64,000 nt of DNA, taken from NCBI GenBank assembly GCA_037501455.1, contig CM074861.1, positions 99,859,001-99,923,000 on the forward strand. The letters are read 5' to 3'. Under the pieces are notes generated by a model that searched no databases, was not told the origin of the DNA, and saw only the letters and a list, made by a program, of their open reading frames with translations. This document shows, piece after piece, positions 39,659-53,667 of this stretch. This stretch comes from Lantana camara. Taxonomy: Eukaryota; Streptophyta; Magnoliopsida; Lamiales; Verbenaceae. The position numbers and the translations under genes were made by a program. Positions within the stretch are counted from its first letter, which is position 1, and every line of letters starts with the position of its first letter.

Positions 39659-40369
39659 GAATTTGCAAACGAAAAAGGGCCTTTTGTAACCGAAAAATAG
39701 TGTTTGGCAACCAAATTGCAACCGAAAAATTCGGTTGCAAAAACCCTGGTTGCAAAAGTTAGTAACCGATTTTTACAACCGAATTGTTTGCAGCCAAAAT
39801 AGCAACCGGATTTTCGGTTGCAAAAAGCCCAGATGTTGCATGTCAGCCACGTCACTTTGCAACCGAATATTCGGTTGCATAGGTATGACTATTTTTGCAA
39901 CCGAATATTTGGTTGTAAATCTAACGTGGCACATTCTTGTTGCAACCGAATTTTTTGTTGCAAAGTAGTTAAAAAGTGTGGCAATTTTGCAACCAAAATT
40001 CGATTGCAAAAGTATATTATTTTGTATTTTTTTAATTAATTTGCAACCGAATTTCAATTGCAAAAGACAAATTATTTTTTATTTAAATTTATTTACAACC
40101 GAATATCTATTACAAAAAATGAATTTTCAATTGTAAAATAGGTTCAAATTTACAACTAAAATTTCAGGAGCATTATCTAAAATTTAATATTCTAAACAGA
40201 AACAACTATTCAAATGATTCTCCGACATAAAAACACTACAAAAATTCTCCAACATATGCAAATACATCAATAGTATAACATTTACAAATATGTCAAGAAT
40301 CCAACATCTACAAATGCAACAATAATCTATATCAAAAAGTTCCATACTCAACATCATGAAATGCGTCTT

Positions 40370-43300
40370 TGTAGCGCCCCGAGCGTGGAGCCACCACATC
40401 CCCCGCACCATAGCTCGGCCCACATACGAAATGGGTAATTCGTACGCACACCAAACTATAGCGAACGGGAGACAAGCAAAATTAACACCTAGCTAGGCGG
40501 CTCTAGACGGACAGTCGTGAAAGCAACAGGCTGTAGCGAAAGCAAAAGCAAACATTAAGCATTGCAATGGCCATGGGGCCAACATTAATTAAAACATGAA
40601 ATTCGATTCCGATAACAAAATATGTCCAGATAAGGCGCACGACTAGTAAAAACAACTACACTAGGCTCACAGGCCACAATGATATATCAATACTTAATCA
40701 AGAACATGAGTTACCCTATGTTAAACAAATGTAAAGATGAGCTTGAAGAAATCCTAAATAGACTTGACTCGAGAAGTAAAACACGACTCACACGCCGCCT
40801 AGCCGACTCCAACCTGCAACCAATAAGGTAACAAGAAACAGAAAAAGAGAGGGTCAGTCGAGCGACTGGTGAGGCGGAAGGAATATAATAGATATATACA
40901 CGATGCAATAGGTAGAGAGATGCAATGCAATAACAAGATGCCTCGATCCGATATAGCCTCAATTTTCGATAATAAACCATCATTTACTTTAGTCTCAATT
41001 TTCAATAGCAAGACAATCATTTATTTTCAAGAACGATGGCGTACACCGGATTAAGGGTTTCAATCAATCAGTGGGTACCGAGTTATACCCTGTCTCCAAC
41101 CTTTACTCCACAATCAATCAAGAACAAGAACAATAACAAGAAACCATCCTTCTGCCTCCGGGTGACGGAAGAGGTAGCTAACCCCCTAACCATCCAATAA
41201 CACTCGAGTCATAGCCCATTTCGGTACTATGCTCCTTCGGCGTACCGGTCACAGTAGACACGCGTATTATCAACTACCTCCGATGATAATACGGGCCCCC
41301 GTAGAGGTCGCGATTAAGGTTCTCCGTCGGCCCGTTGCCTCCCCGGATCACCTCGTACACGTTGCCTCGGATCCCTTCCCAATGGAATTACCATTGAGGA
41401 TTCATTTAACAAGCACTCGTTCATGCAATGCATGTAAAACACTTTCGTTTCATTTGTTTGAAGTCATGAACTCACTCGAGAACATATATATATAACCCCT
41501 TTGATACTTGCAATACGCTTTTAATAAAATCCATAACATGGTAATCAATCACATATCTACTATAGTATACATATACATATAATAGGCCACAAGCGAGTAG
41601 CAAAACCAATTCGTGTAGGTTGTATAGGTATAGGCTATTGGTTGCAGCAAGAAGATAAACCTCACCTTTTCATCTTACCGACAGTTTACCAAAAGAGGGT
41701 GAGAGGTACTCAATCGGAACATGACCTATTTGAAGTGGACCTGTGTAACGAGACATGACACGTGAGACTTAGACTCAATCATAGACCAATTACGACGCAC
41801 GATAATGATCAAAAGATGTTGTGAAATGATATGGGATGGCAAGACATGTACACGAGAAATATAACATGGTAGGATATGTCGTGAACATGATCATGCGCAC
41901 AATTAATGTTACACGCACAATTAAACAAGTATTAAAGTTCTAGACGTGTCATACCTATATGACTTTAGGCACGTAAGAGCATTCATTCCATAAATCATCA
42001 TATAAACATATCTTAATATTATACAATTATAACACATGCATTTAGAAATATTAAATCGTATAATTTCATACTCAATCGATCCAATCTCATTTCAATATAA
42101 TTTAACTATATATGATACCAATTTTACAGTTTCACCACAACTCTCCAGGTAACTATCAAACACATAAAATACAATTGTATAATTAATACGAATTAATTGG
42201 AGCACTTAAATATAAATCATGTAATCAATTAATGACCAATACTTCAAGAATTATACACAGCTTATAATTTATAAACTATTACATATATGCATCCCCGGAA
42301 CTTCATGCACACACACGCAATTTAATTCAATACAATTTCACAAAGTTAATGGTAACATATATTTAATAATACTAGTTCATGCATATATCTTAGATCCACA
42401 AACCAATTGCATGATGTTTATCATAATATGAAAAATACACTTACACAGCACTTGTACAGCCAATTTATAAGGCAACACATACAATTAACCAATATAATAT
42501 ATCATTAATTTATTAATTAGTAGGTTGGTTTAACAAGAACGTTAATTAAACTAATCTAATTGAACCAAATCCTAACATTTACAATTAACAACTTACAATA
42601 GCTTAGTACAAATAACTAAAATAAAGGAATTGAACTAACACACTAATTGCAATATGCTCTTTACCGATGTCCATCATTTACAACATTTCATTATGGATGC
42701 ATACATATGCAATTATACCTACCACACAAGTCAGATATCTCAAAATGAAGTTCGTATACAATTTATTAAACCATTTCAGAGATCTCATACTTTATAAAAG
42801 TCTATTATATACAAACAAACAAGTTTAAGAAAGGTTACACTAGTTTTCAGTAAATTACACTTACACCCCCTTAAGTGTTTAAAGTAGCTTGTCAAATTCG
42901 AACTAAATGAAACAAACACGATTATATTCGAGCATTCACGTTTTGTATTACATATAGAGAGAGTGTATAAGTCTTACAAGTTAGAAGAGAGTATAGTAAA
43001 AGCATGGAAATAGGTTGGGTCAAACATCAATAATATGGCTTAGTTTTAGGATCAAATACTCAAATAAGCAACTAGTGCAGAAACTTTTTACATGCACACA
43101 TTGTAGGAAAATCGTCATAACTTATAGCTCGGAAGGTATTTTAAGGATCCGTAAAATTCTTAGTAAACTAGACAACCATAACTTTCAAATGGCATAGGCC
43201 CCAATTCCTAAATATTTCTGTACTAATACAGATTTCAATGTAAATTTGGGACAAGACAGCAACTCAACTGCAGTGACATATTTCAAAGGAAAATTCGTTT

Positions 43301-45089
43301 ACCATATTAAACGAAGTCGGAAAATTCTGAAAATGTACAGGTATACTCCTAACACATGTATGAACTTCTCTGTAAATCAGTTTTGTAAAATTCAAATGTT
43401 TACCCCCTCTGCTAAGGCTGCTATTTCATATCAGAAAACAGGGCAAAAACAGGGGTATCGTTTGGAATTCTTTTCGGTTATCAAACGGACTCGGATGAAC
43501 ACCAAATTCGACAGAGAGAGACCTCAATATGTTAGGGATCTCCAGTTAAAACAGTTTTTGAAAACGAGGTCGTATGCATTCGGAATTTACGTCTGAAATC
43601 GTTGCATACATGCTGTCATGATTTTCTGCTACACTTTTCAATTTCCAAACATGCAAAACTCATTCGAAAACACCTAAATTCATCACTAAATACTGTCTAC
43701 AGTGTCCCTAAACATGTAAGACACATAATCACCCAATACTTCAAGTATTAAACTAACAAAATCATTAAGATTGATCAAGCTCATTCCAGGCCCTGTTTTA
43801 CCTTCAATCCATACTAGTAATTTCAATGAAATTTATGTTGCTAGCATGTTTTCAATCCTATTTAAAATACATAAAACACAATTACATACATTACCAATTT
43901 TAATTAACAAGGGTTGGAACCTATTGAAACTAATCTGTTCCAATTCTAATTACAATTAACGTAATAAACATAGCTGATCATCAACCATAGACTCACGCAC
44001 GCACTCAAGCCAAAACGCACAATACATATGTATTCATAATACCCATTCCAATAATAATGTTATATACTATAATTTAGAACTATACCAGACAATCAATTAA
44101 CCAATAACGATTTAAATACAATCACATAAGATCCACTATATACTGACACCTATGCAACTTATATACATATGTAAAATAAATATTTTCAATTATAAACAAA
44201 ATTGGAAATTGGCCTGGCGGCTTACAGTGAAAGAAGAAGAAAAAGAGGCGGCACGGTGGTCGTCCGGTTGAATTAGTGGAGCAGGGGTAAAAGTGCCGGT
44301 GGTGATGAAGAGAGAAGACTCCCGGCGGCTATGGAGAAAGGGTCGTTTTCCTTACTTTCTTGTTCGGCGGAGAGAAAAGGGGGAAGAAAGTGGCTGAAAC
44401 AGCTCTGGTGGCCGACGGTAGCAACTGGAATACGATGGCAGCGCGACTGAGAAGAGGCAAGAGGCCGGTGATATGGTGAGAAGAGAGAGATTGGAGTAGA
44501 GAGAGAGAGTTCGAGAAAGAGGGGCTGAGAGACGAGAGAGAGTTGAGAAATTGTGGGGAAGAAAGGAAAGAAAGATATGGTCAAGAAATGGGTCCCACGA
44601 TCAAATAGGATATTTCTGGATGGGCCTGTCTTATTTCTGGACGAATTTATCTAGTTGCAGGTTAAAATAAAATAACAGTTTCCGGGGTAAAATTGTCGGA
44701 ATTGGGTAAAGAGGTTGTCGACGAGCTCAGACAAATATAAGGAATAAATAATAATGTTTAAGGACTCAGGAATACAAATAAGTGCCCGCGTGAAAATTTT
44801 TCAATTAAGTCCTTAACGTCTAAAACTCATAAATGGGCCCACATAATTTCAAATAAAGATCATTAGTTCTAAACTTCTATTTTAACAAAGGTCACATATT
44901 TTCAAATAGTGAGAATTAAGGACAATTAATAAAATTAGGACACGTAAGTTACGTAATAACAATTAAATCATGCAATTAAATAAATTAAACATGTAATTAA
45001 GTAAATAGAACATAATTTGAGCACATAACACTCGGCCTAAACCCACTCGTGACATTATACGTGGCTTGTCGTGAAAACGGGACGTTACA
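40370..45089. mobile_element. Solo-LTR-like element, TSD GTCTT (copy B)
   Basis: Duplicate of 9228-13949. A 3-bp deletion near 42201 and an extra T near 42942 are the only length differences seen. Same TGTAGCGCCCC...GTTACA ends and GTCTT flanks. Confidence 0.85.
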
Positions 45090-47803
45090 GTCTTTGTGAG
45101 AACCTTGCTTGTCGCAACCTCCCATGATCTTGAACACAATCATTCAACTCCTGAATTATCAACGCAGTAGTATTGTTAATTATAACTGCATATAAGTGCT
45201 AAATCGTTTTTAAAACTTAACGAGCAAGCTTTAGAAAAAGATTAATACACACCTCACTCAATGCATCTCCAAGAACCTCTTGAGAAATCCTCTTGTCAAG
45301 GACGGACCGACTACAATACATAAACAATAAACAAAGACAAGCTCTTAGTACATAAAGATACAACTAACTACGAACAATTTCAACGTAGAAATGCACACTA
45401 CTTAAGATAAACCATTAGTAACTAAAAACATAGTAATTATAATTTATCAATAATCATCATTTAGTTTATGAAGTGAATATGCGAATTGGATTCATGTAAT
45501 GCATTAATTTACCACGAAAATGGCTTGTGATGAAACCCCCAAGCTTTGAGGCAAATCTCTCACAAGACTCTAACAAGTTTGGATGCTTTTCCATCAAAAG
45601 ATCTCTCCAACTAAAACAACACCTAAACAATCATGATTCATGGTAGAATAATTAGCTTAAGTCTTAAAAATAAATATTCGGAAGAAAACCTCTTAAGTGC
45701 TCCAAATAAAAAACGAAGAAAAAATAGGAAAAAAGATTGGATATTAATGCCAACTTGTTCACCCTCCAAAGGCAGTGGCCACTTCAGAGTTTTACATAGT
45801 TCAGTACCTTGAACCAAGATCATCACCATGATAGTGCAAGAACAATTAGTTTATCAGTGAATCAGCATTAATATTACACATTGTGGATGTAAATAAGAAC
45901 CAAGAAAAATAGCAAAACTTAAATATAGGCAGTTTAAATATAGTAAAAGTATTACAATTCCCACAATATTTTGAGACGATCTAGAGCAACCACAACATTT
46001 TCAATGTGTTATTTCTTAAATAATAAACAAAATTAATTAACATAAAGTATATAGAGTGCACAATGTTCACCCCCTAATTTGTTGCGAAATATTTTATATT
46101 TAAATCTTAATGCATAGAGATGATTTCAAATTCATCCCAAAGAAACAAAATCTACATAAAAAGGACAACATTGGCAACAGAATCATTTCACTCCAATCAT
46201 ATGGAAAAATCTGGTAGTTTACATGTATCTATGACTCTTATCTATTGATCCCGTAAATAGCAAAGAAAACTTAGTTATTTTGAACCATTTAAACACGGTA
46301 CTCAGCATCTCAACAAAAAGTCTCCAAGAGATTAACCAACACACTTAGTCTCATTTAAATAATCAAGACAAACAACGGGAAAAAGGGCAAGCAACTTTAC
46401 CACGCATTAGTGAACGAACGGCTTTTGATAGTTAAATCGTCGACGTACATGGAAACAAAATCGAAGACAATATTCATCCCACCTCTACAATAGCCGGTCA
46501 ATCATCAATTGAACCAAATGCCAAATATGCGCAACACCCTGTAAATTTAAGTAAAAAAATCTTCATAAAAATTTAATGTAGATTGACATAAACATATAAA
46601 ACCCTAATTCAATCGGAAATAAAACCACATGAGGAGTTGTGGACTCAGATTTAAGTACTCGAACAGTGCCTCGTTGTTGCTTCCTTACCTTACTTGTTTT
46701 GCAGCTTCAGTTTTTTATGAGAGAGAGACAGAGAGAGGCGGGGGCTGAAGTGGCGAAGATGCGGCGGAAAACAAAGAAGAGGGACAGATTTAAGGACTCA
46801 GTTTTTTATTGTTAATTGTTCGCGCCCCAAAAACAGGGTTGAAAGGAGCTACGGCGGCAGATGGTAGAGGAGAGGAGGGGAGTTGCAGAGGGCGGGAGGT
46901 GAATGGCGGCGAAATTGGGGACGGTGGGAAGGAAAGAGGTTTTGGGGGAAAAGTTTGGGAAGAAGAGGATAAATTTGGGAGATTTGGGGGGAATGTAATA
47001 TTCAAATGCTGGAATAAAATAAATTGGGGGGAATGAAGTATTGAAATGCACTTGTGAATTATAATATATTTCAAGTGATTATAGTTATATACTATGTAAT
47101 ATTATTAATGTAAATATCTATATATTATAGCATTTAATATGATGTAGTAAATTCGTACACACTCATGTGTAATAAAAAAAATTATTATTATCCAAATAAT
47201 ATGTTGAACTAAATTTGTTGTGTTAATGTAAATTTTATAATATAAATAAATGAATAAATAAAATAAAATAATATTATATTAATACAAATAGTAAAAAAAA
47301 AAAAATAGATAAGAAGAATATAATAAAAAAAGTTTGAAGTGAGGTGAAAGAAAAAAGAGTTCACAAATAAATAAAAAATAACATATTGTTGGAGTGCAGT
47401 AAAATATATATATATAAAAAAAAAAGAATTTTTGGAGTTCAAGAAACCAAAACATTTAGTTTTAGTGTCTTTCATTTAATAATAGTATAAATGTAATATC
47501 TATAATAAATATAACTATCTGTATATTATAGTATATCCATTTAATAGATTTATAACTTCAGTTCTTACCAAAAAAATTAATAAACTTGTAATTATATACT
47601 ATATTGTTTTAATAGATGCCTTAATAGAAATTACACTTCGCATATCATATAATATCATGTTTTATGTCAATTCTTAATTACATAGTCATATGATATATAA
47701 TATATAACACAAATTCAAATATTTGAATATCATATTTTTTTAATAGAAATAGAATTATCTATTATAGCATTTTGTAGACCTATGAGTTGTGACTATATAT
47801 TAT

Positions 47804-47805
47804 AT
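47804..47805. other. Empty Helitron target site (A|T)
   Basis: Copy B reads ctatatattata|ttattttaatag without interruption. Copy A has the Helitron exactly between these two bases. This fixes both ends of the element to the base. Confidence 0.93.
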
Positions 47806-48956
47806 TATTTTAATAGACCCCTTATCGCAATAAACTTATTTTCACTTTATAATTACATATATGTTATATATTATAACATTTATTATCATTTTAATTCGAA
47901 AACTTGTATTACACAACTACTTAAAAGATTTGAGATTCTTTATATATCATTGAAATAATTTAGAAATTACATATAATATATAATATGTATAACACTTATA
48001 AAGTACATATTATATCATTATATGAGACGAGTAATTAATAACTAGCAATTTTGCACCATCATAAAAATTAAGATTCTAAGCAGATAATCCATAAAATACA
48101 TGAATAGTATTTGAGATCAGTTATCTCCACAATACATAATGAGATCAGTTAGTGTTGTACGATGATTTTTTTTTTTTAATCAAATAAAATTAGAATAAAA
48201 TTTAAGAAATAAAAAGTCCAAGAAAACTGCTTGAGAAGAGTTAGTGTTGTATTTTTTTTTTAAATCAAATAAAATTAAAACAAAATTAAAAAGAAATTTA
48301 GAGTATAAGAAAACATTTTGAGAACGATTAGTATTGCAAAATGATTGTTTTCTAGTAGTGTATTTATAATTATATCATAAATATATCATTTCATATTATA
48401 TAATATCATATCAGTATATAATATCTATCATAAATGTAATATCAGTATATTATAGTACTTAATAGACATATAGTCATCTATTATACCATTTGATATCTTT
48501 TATAGTGATCACTTGTGAAAATTAAGTTAGTATATCATATATAATATCGCGTGTTATGTCAATTCTCAAAACTAAATGCCGTATATGACATATAATATAA
48601 TATCACTATACAAGTATAACACCTTAATGATTCATAATGTATATTATATCTTGTAAAACATAACCTTTAAATTTTATCACATAGTTTTCAGTAGTTACAA
48701 CAATATAAAGATAATTATTAATTAATATTACCACAATATAATCATATAAGTAATTATAATTAATTATAATCATTTAATATCTATTATAATATATATATCG
48801 TTTGTAGAAATTACTTCGATCTGCACAGCATATATCATATTACGCGTTATATCAATACTCAAAATATCTTATATGTTATATGATATCATATTACTATACA
48901 ATTATATCATCTTAATGATTTATAATGTATATTTAAATATAATAAAAGTAAAAAAG

Positions 48957-49558
48957 ATTTTTGCAACTGAATAGCAACACTATTTTTTTAAAATTATTAC
49001 TTATTTTATTTTTATAAATAATAATAAATAAAAAATTATTGCAACGGTTGCAAAGCGGTTCCATGAAAATATTTGCAACTGAAATTTGGTTGCAAATTTT
49101 ACATAAAAATAATGAATTTAGTTCAAAATTTTGCATTTCGGTTGCAAAAATATTTTTGACATTATTTTTAATAATTTTGCAATTGAAATTTCGGTTGCAA
49201 TCTCTGCATAACCAATTTTGCAACCAAATTTGTTGTTGCAAAATATTTTAATTGGGTTTGATTATTTTCATTCTTTTCTCAACCGAAGTAGCAATCGAAA
49301 CAGTTTGCAACCGAATTAGCAACCTAATTTTCTGTTGCACAGATAATAAAAAGGTTGACCATTAAATTTTTTTTTTTTTGCAACTAATATTGCAACTAAA
49401 TTTCGGTTGCAAAGTATTTGCAACTGATTTGGCAACCAAATTTTCGGTTGCCAAATCCAAATAAGCAAATTTTGGTTTTCGGTTGCAAATTCGGTTGCCA
49501 AATTCATCAAATTGCAACCAAATTTTTTCGGTTGCAAAACCAATGTTTTCTAGTAGTG
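48957..49558. repeat. CACTA right subterminal repeat array
   Basis: More than a dozen copies of GCAACCGAA/TTCGGTTGC variants in both orientations, ending at the terminus TTTTCTAGTAGTG. It mirrors the left array and is missing from copy A. Confidence 0.8.
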
Positions 49559-51491
49559 GAGCAAGTTTATGTGTACAATTAACATCAAATAATACAATTA
49601 AACATGTAATACTGTCATATTATATGTAAATAACATGTATGTGGCTTGCAAATCAGAAGAGAGTGTGCAAAAAGAATGGAAACGGCTAAAGAAAACACAG
49701 CAACAAAGTTCATGCAACATTCACACAAAAATATTTATGCAGAAACTCTGTACATGCACACATTGTAGAAAATTCAACATAGCTTATTGCTCGGAAGGTA
49801 TTTTAACACGTAAAATTTCTAGTAAACTAGACAACCCTATCTTTCAAATGGTATTGGTCTCAATTCCTAGATATTTCTACACGAATACAGATTTTAGAGT
49901 AAAGTCGGAACAATACAGCAACTCTGCTACAGCGATACCTTTCAAAGACAAGTTTGTTTACCACATCAAATGAAGCCGCAAAATTATGAAATTTCATAGG
50001 TATACTCCCAACACGTATATGTACTTCTATATAAAACAGTTTTGTAAAATTCAAAGGTTTACTTCATTTGTTTAGTCCACAAAATCAGACCAGAGAACAG
50101 GGCAAAACAGGGGACAGAACATCAATGTCGTTCGGAATTTTTCTCAGGTATCAAACGAGCTCAGATGAACGCGAAATTTGACAGAAATAAACCTTAATAC
50201 GTTAGGAATATGAAATTGAAACAGTTTCGAGAAAAGAGGCTGTATGAGTTCGGAGATTGGATTTCAAGTCACTGCATACAAGCTGTCACAGTTCCAGTTT
50301 TTATTATTCACACCTTAAGCTTGTTAAAACTCATCCAAAACATCTAAATCCTAACTAAACAATGTTTACATCATTTCCAAACATGTGAGACACATAAACA
50401 CCCGATATTTCAAGCATTAGACCAACAAAATCATCAAGGTTGATCATGTTTCTACATGCCCTATTTCGCATATGATTAAAGCTCATGAAGTTGTGTGTTA
50501 TGTGGGTAGGGGTGTAAACGGATAATAAACGGAGCGGATATGCAGTATCCGAATCCGAATCCGTTTAGCATATCCGCTATCCGAATCCGTATCCGTTATC
50601 CGACGGATAATGAAAATGCTATCAGTATTCGAATTCGATGGATATTATCCGAATATCGGATTATCCGTATCCGTGAGGATATCCGATATCCGAATTCGAA
50701 TCCGTTTATCTGTTTTACATATATTTTTTAATAAAAAATAATAGATTGAAATTTCATAACACAATTAAATATTAATATAACTAACTATAAATCTATTAAA
50801 TCTATACACATTAACTCATAAGTATAATATATAATTTATAATATATGTTTACAATAATTAATGGAGTTTATTATTACAAATAATATGATATACGTTTGTT
50901 GTTTTTTTTTTTATAATTCTCAAATAATTATATAATGTGTAAGTTAATATATGTTTCCTCAAGGTATAAAAAATATATAGATGTAAATGTTATCGGATAC
51001 GGATTACGGATAACGGATATATATCTAACGGATGTATAAACGGGTCGGATGTGCCATTACCATATCCTTATCCGTTTATAATTCGGATGTCTATAATTGG
51101 ATACGGATAATATCCTCTTTGAACGGATACGGATAATATCCTCTTTAAACGAATTCGGATGCGAACGGATATCGGATTCTCGGATATCAATTTCCAGCCC
51201 TATATGTGGGTGTGTTGGACGTCTGGGAAGAAAAGAAGGAGAGAGAAGATGCCAAATTCCATTTAAATCCACAAGTGTATAAGTTCTGCAATTTAGTCCC
51301 TTACATTTCAAACTGATAGCAATTAGATCCATACTCATGCATTTTCAATTAGATACACATATTTTCCAATCTTTACACAATTAAGGAGAAATAAGAAATA
51401 AATAATTATTTAGCAAATAAAACACGTAACACTCGGTAAAACGTACACATAACTACGTCATAGCTGAACCCCCAAAAAATGGGGCATTACA
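49559..51491. mobile_element. 3' part of the outer LTR
   Basis: Resembles the middle of the LTR at 9228-13949 (for example ttgtaggaaaatc-like and tagtaaactagacaacc at about 49765 and 49825). This supports its identity as the continuation of the LTR begun at 35360. No coding. Confidence 0.8.
50507..51202. mobile_element. hAT-type MITE with 8-bp TSD
   Basis: Starts TAGGGGTGTAAACGG and ends CCAGCCCTA. A perfect 8-bp duplication TATGTGGG flanks it (50499-50506 and 51203-51210). An 8-bp TSD is diagnostic of hAT. Both ends are filled with runs of ATCCG/CGGAT motifs facing inward, and the middle is AT-rich. 696 bp, no transposase. Confidence 0.92.
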
Positions 51492-51668
51492 AACCCAAAT
51501 CCAACCTTTCATAAACAATATACAATTCTCAAAAACAAAAAAGTTCAATCTTTTAAAATTAATTTTCAACTAAAAACACTTTTAGTGGATGTTCAAGTCA
51601 TTTCTGTCAAAAAAAATAAAAAAAATTAACTTTGAAACTTAATAATTTATAAAGAAAACTTGTACCTC

Positions 51669-52502
51669 CACTACAAGAAAAATCCCTTTTGCCAACGTCA
51701 ATTTTGCCTACACTTTCAAAATCATAATAACTAAACTTTTCATTGCGGTTTTTTGTGCATAGTCTTAATAACTTATAAAAGACCATGATAATAATTAAAA
51801 CTGTAAGAAATAACTTATTATTGCTTACGAAAGTACAAATGTAAGAAATAAAATTTTCAATAACTATATTTTTAATGCAAATCGTAACTGATACTTAATT
51901 ATTGTTTACATTTGTACAAGTGTACTACAACCGTAAGGAATGAAATTTTAAATTACTACGTTTGTAATCCAAGCCGTAATCAATACTTAATTATTGTTTA
52001 CATTTGTACAAGTATAATTAACAATCTAACTGAAAAACTACGATTCTAACGTAAAACGTAAGCGAAGATCTAAGTATTGTTTATGGTTATGTAATCTAAG
52101 TATTGTTTACGGTTATGTAATCGTAATTAATAAAATTGGAAAAGCCTACTGTAATAAAAAAAATTATAAGTAATAAATTTCTTGAAGACTACAATAAAAT
52201 TAATATTACAACTAATACTTGATAATTTTTATTTTAAGTACTTAAATATTTTTATAATTAATTATAATTAAATTTTATTTTTTTTGGTAAATACGAATTA
52301 CACAATAATTAATGTTTGTGAGAACTAATATTGTCAGGAAACGATAAAGTAGAAGTTTTTTTGCTTAATTGAGCAAACAGATTGAAACAAATTTTATGAA
52401 ATTAAATTTCTTATATGGTGGAAAGTGGAAACAAATAAGCTTTGTTGTAAAAGACTTCTAGCAATTATAAGAACATTTTTTTCCATCAATTTTCTTTTGT
52501 TA
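51669..52502. mobile_element. CACTA end of a second family, truncated
   Basis: Begins CACTACAAGAAAAATCCC and is followed by repeated blocks (ttaattattgtttacatttg twice, 'cgtaag' motifs), as in CACTA subterminal regions. No matching right end (CTTGTAGTG) is found. The second Helitron begins at 52503, so the rest may be displaced or lost. Confidence 0.6.
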
Positions 52503-53105
52503 TCTATATTATTATATTAAGGGAGTGATACAAATATGATCTTTTAAATTCTAAAAATATTTATTTATTTATTTACCTTTTTTTCTACTCTTGCAACGTG
52601 TTACTTTTTCTTAGCTTCTTTTTTATTCTCTCACCTCACTCCAATCCTTTCTATTATATCTTTTTATTCTTTCCCCTTATTTTTAATTTTTATTTTATAT
52701 TATTTTTTTACTGATATAATATAATACTTATCTTATCTTATTTTATTTATTTATTTATCATGAATTTTAATTATATTAAATTTAATTATACAATAAATAT
52801 TAACATGAAAATTTTAATTAATATATATATATTTAAGTAATAATTATTTCTTAACAAGTTAGAGTGTCTGATCCCAGGAGGTTAGACGTGTACCTTGAGT
52901 GTCGTTCAAGTGGAAAAAGGAAATATGCGGATAATGCGACATCTAACTTATGCGTAAGTTTTGTCAAATTTGTATAATTTTTAACCATAAGAATAATACT
53001 TATTATTATTTTTTTAATTGGAGTAGGATGAGCTGGAAGAACAAGTGACAAGTTCCAAAAAATGAAATATCTAACAAATTTAAAGACAACTTATTTATCG
53101 ATGCA

Positions 53106-53363
53106 ATGAGACCTGATGGGCATGCAAGAGTTAGGTGTATGGACAAAGGGGTGACACATATACAACTTAATGAATGTTCTTTTGCTCCTAGTTCTCGACA
53201 AATAGACATGGCTACAATGAGGGATCAAGTAAGGGCTAAAGTACGAGAAGAGCTCTGTAAAGAAATTCGAGCTGAGGTACAAAATGAGCTGCAAGTTAAA
53301 CTAGCTGAAATGTTGTCTGTGAAGAAACAAATGTGGATTTTGTTGAATTTATTGGATCATTGA
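53106..53363 (+). pseudogene. Plant transposase (Ptta/En-Spm type) C-terminal fragment
   Basis: An 85-codon frame with MRPDGHARVRCMDKGVTHIQ, then CSFAPSSRQI, then an alternating charged coiled-coil-like tail (KVREELCKEIRAEVQNEL). This resembles the C-terminal part of the Ptta/En/Spm plant transposase family. The region just upstream (52850-53050) has related but stop-interrupted coding. It is a relic carried in the Helitron. Confidence 0.55.
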
Positions 53364-53667
53364 AGCTTTTCGTGATGTTTAATTGTACCGATTCCATCGG
53401 TATTTGTTCTGCGACATCTCCTCGTGAAAGGTCCAGCCTACACTTTTGTCCGTGAGGTTCGTATAAAAAATAATTGGTAATTTTGTTACATAGAAATTAT
53501 AATGTTCACATGTATACTTATATATTTATAAATGAGTCAATTATAAAATATATCTGGATGTGGTGCTCAGTGGCTCAGTGCCTCCATAGTTGAGTTATCC
53601 ACTCGTGCATGATTCGGTAGGGTTTATCACACCCCTAAAAGGGTTTAAAGCATTCCAGACGACAAAA

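Larger units (their letters stand above)
36115..48858. repeat. Inner segmental duplication, copy B
   Basis: Matches copy A (4973-23188) minus the Helitron. Unlike copy A, both edges continue smoothly into the same transposons: the outer LTR on the left and the CACTA right end on the right. B is therefore the ancestral arrangement. Confidence 0.95.
36771..49558. mobile_element. CACTA element, copy B, both ends present
   Basis: Left end CACTACTAGAAAACATGG and right end CCAATGTTTTCTAGTAGTG are inverted repeats. A 2-bp GA stands on each side (36769-36770, 49559-49560). Subterminal arrays of TTGCAACCGAA-type motifs lie at 39659-40130 and 48957-49558. Without the two nested LTRs the element is about 5.2 kb. 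No transposase of the TNP2 type is visible; candidate exons are the same as in copy A (minus strand, for example 46477-46401 and 45610-45513). Confidence 0.85.
35360..51491. mobile_element. Outer LTR of the nested stack, TSD AACCC, split by a CACTA element
   Basis: Starts TATGACACCTCGAGC (an eroded TGTAACGCCCCGAGC) and ends GGGGCATTACA. Perfect 5-bp duplications AACCC flank it (35355-35359 and 51492-51496). Removing the CACTA (36771-49558) leaves about 3.34 kb, without gag-pol. The 3' part also carries a hAT MITE (50507-51202). It lies about 230 bp after the polyadenylation signal of the beta-glucosidase. Confidence 0.88.

Noticed and set aside
47209..47475. 88-codon minus-strand open frame rich in Phe and Tyr
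   Set aside because: Low-complexity AT-rich DNA with runs of A. No counterpart is kept in copy A.
35360..51491. Full-length LTR retrotransposon with two LTRs
   Set aside because: Only one start and one end with matching TSD were found. No gag-pol or second LTR appears between them once the CACTA is removed.
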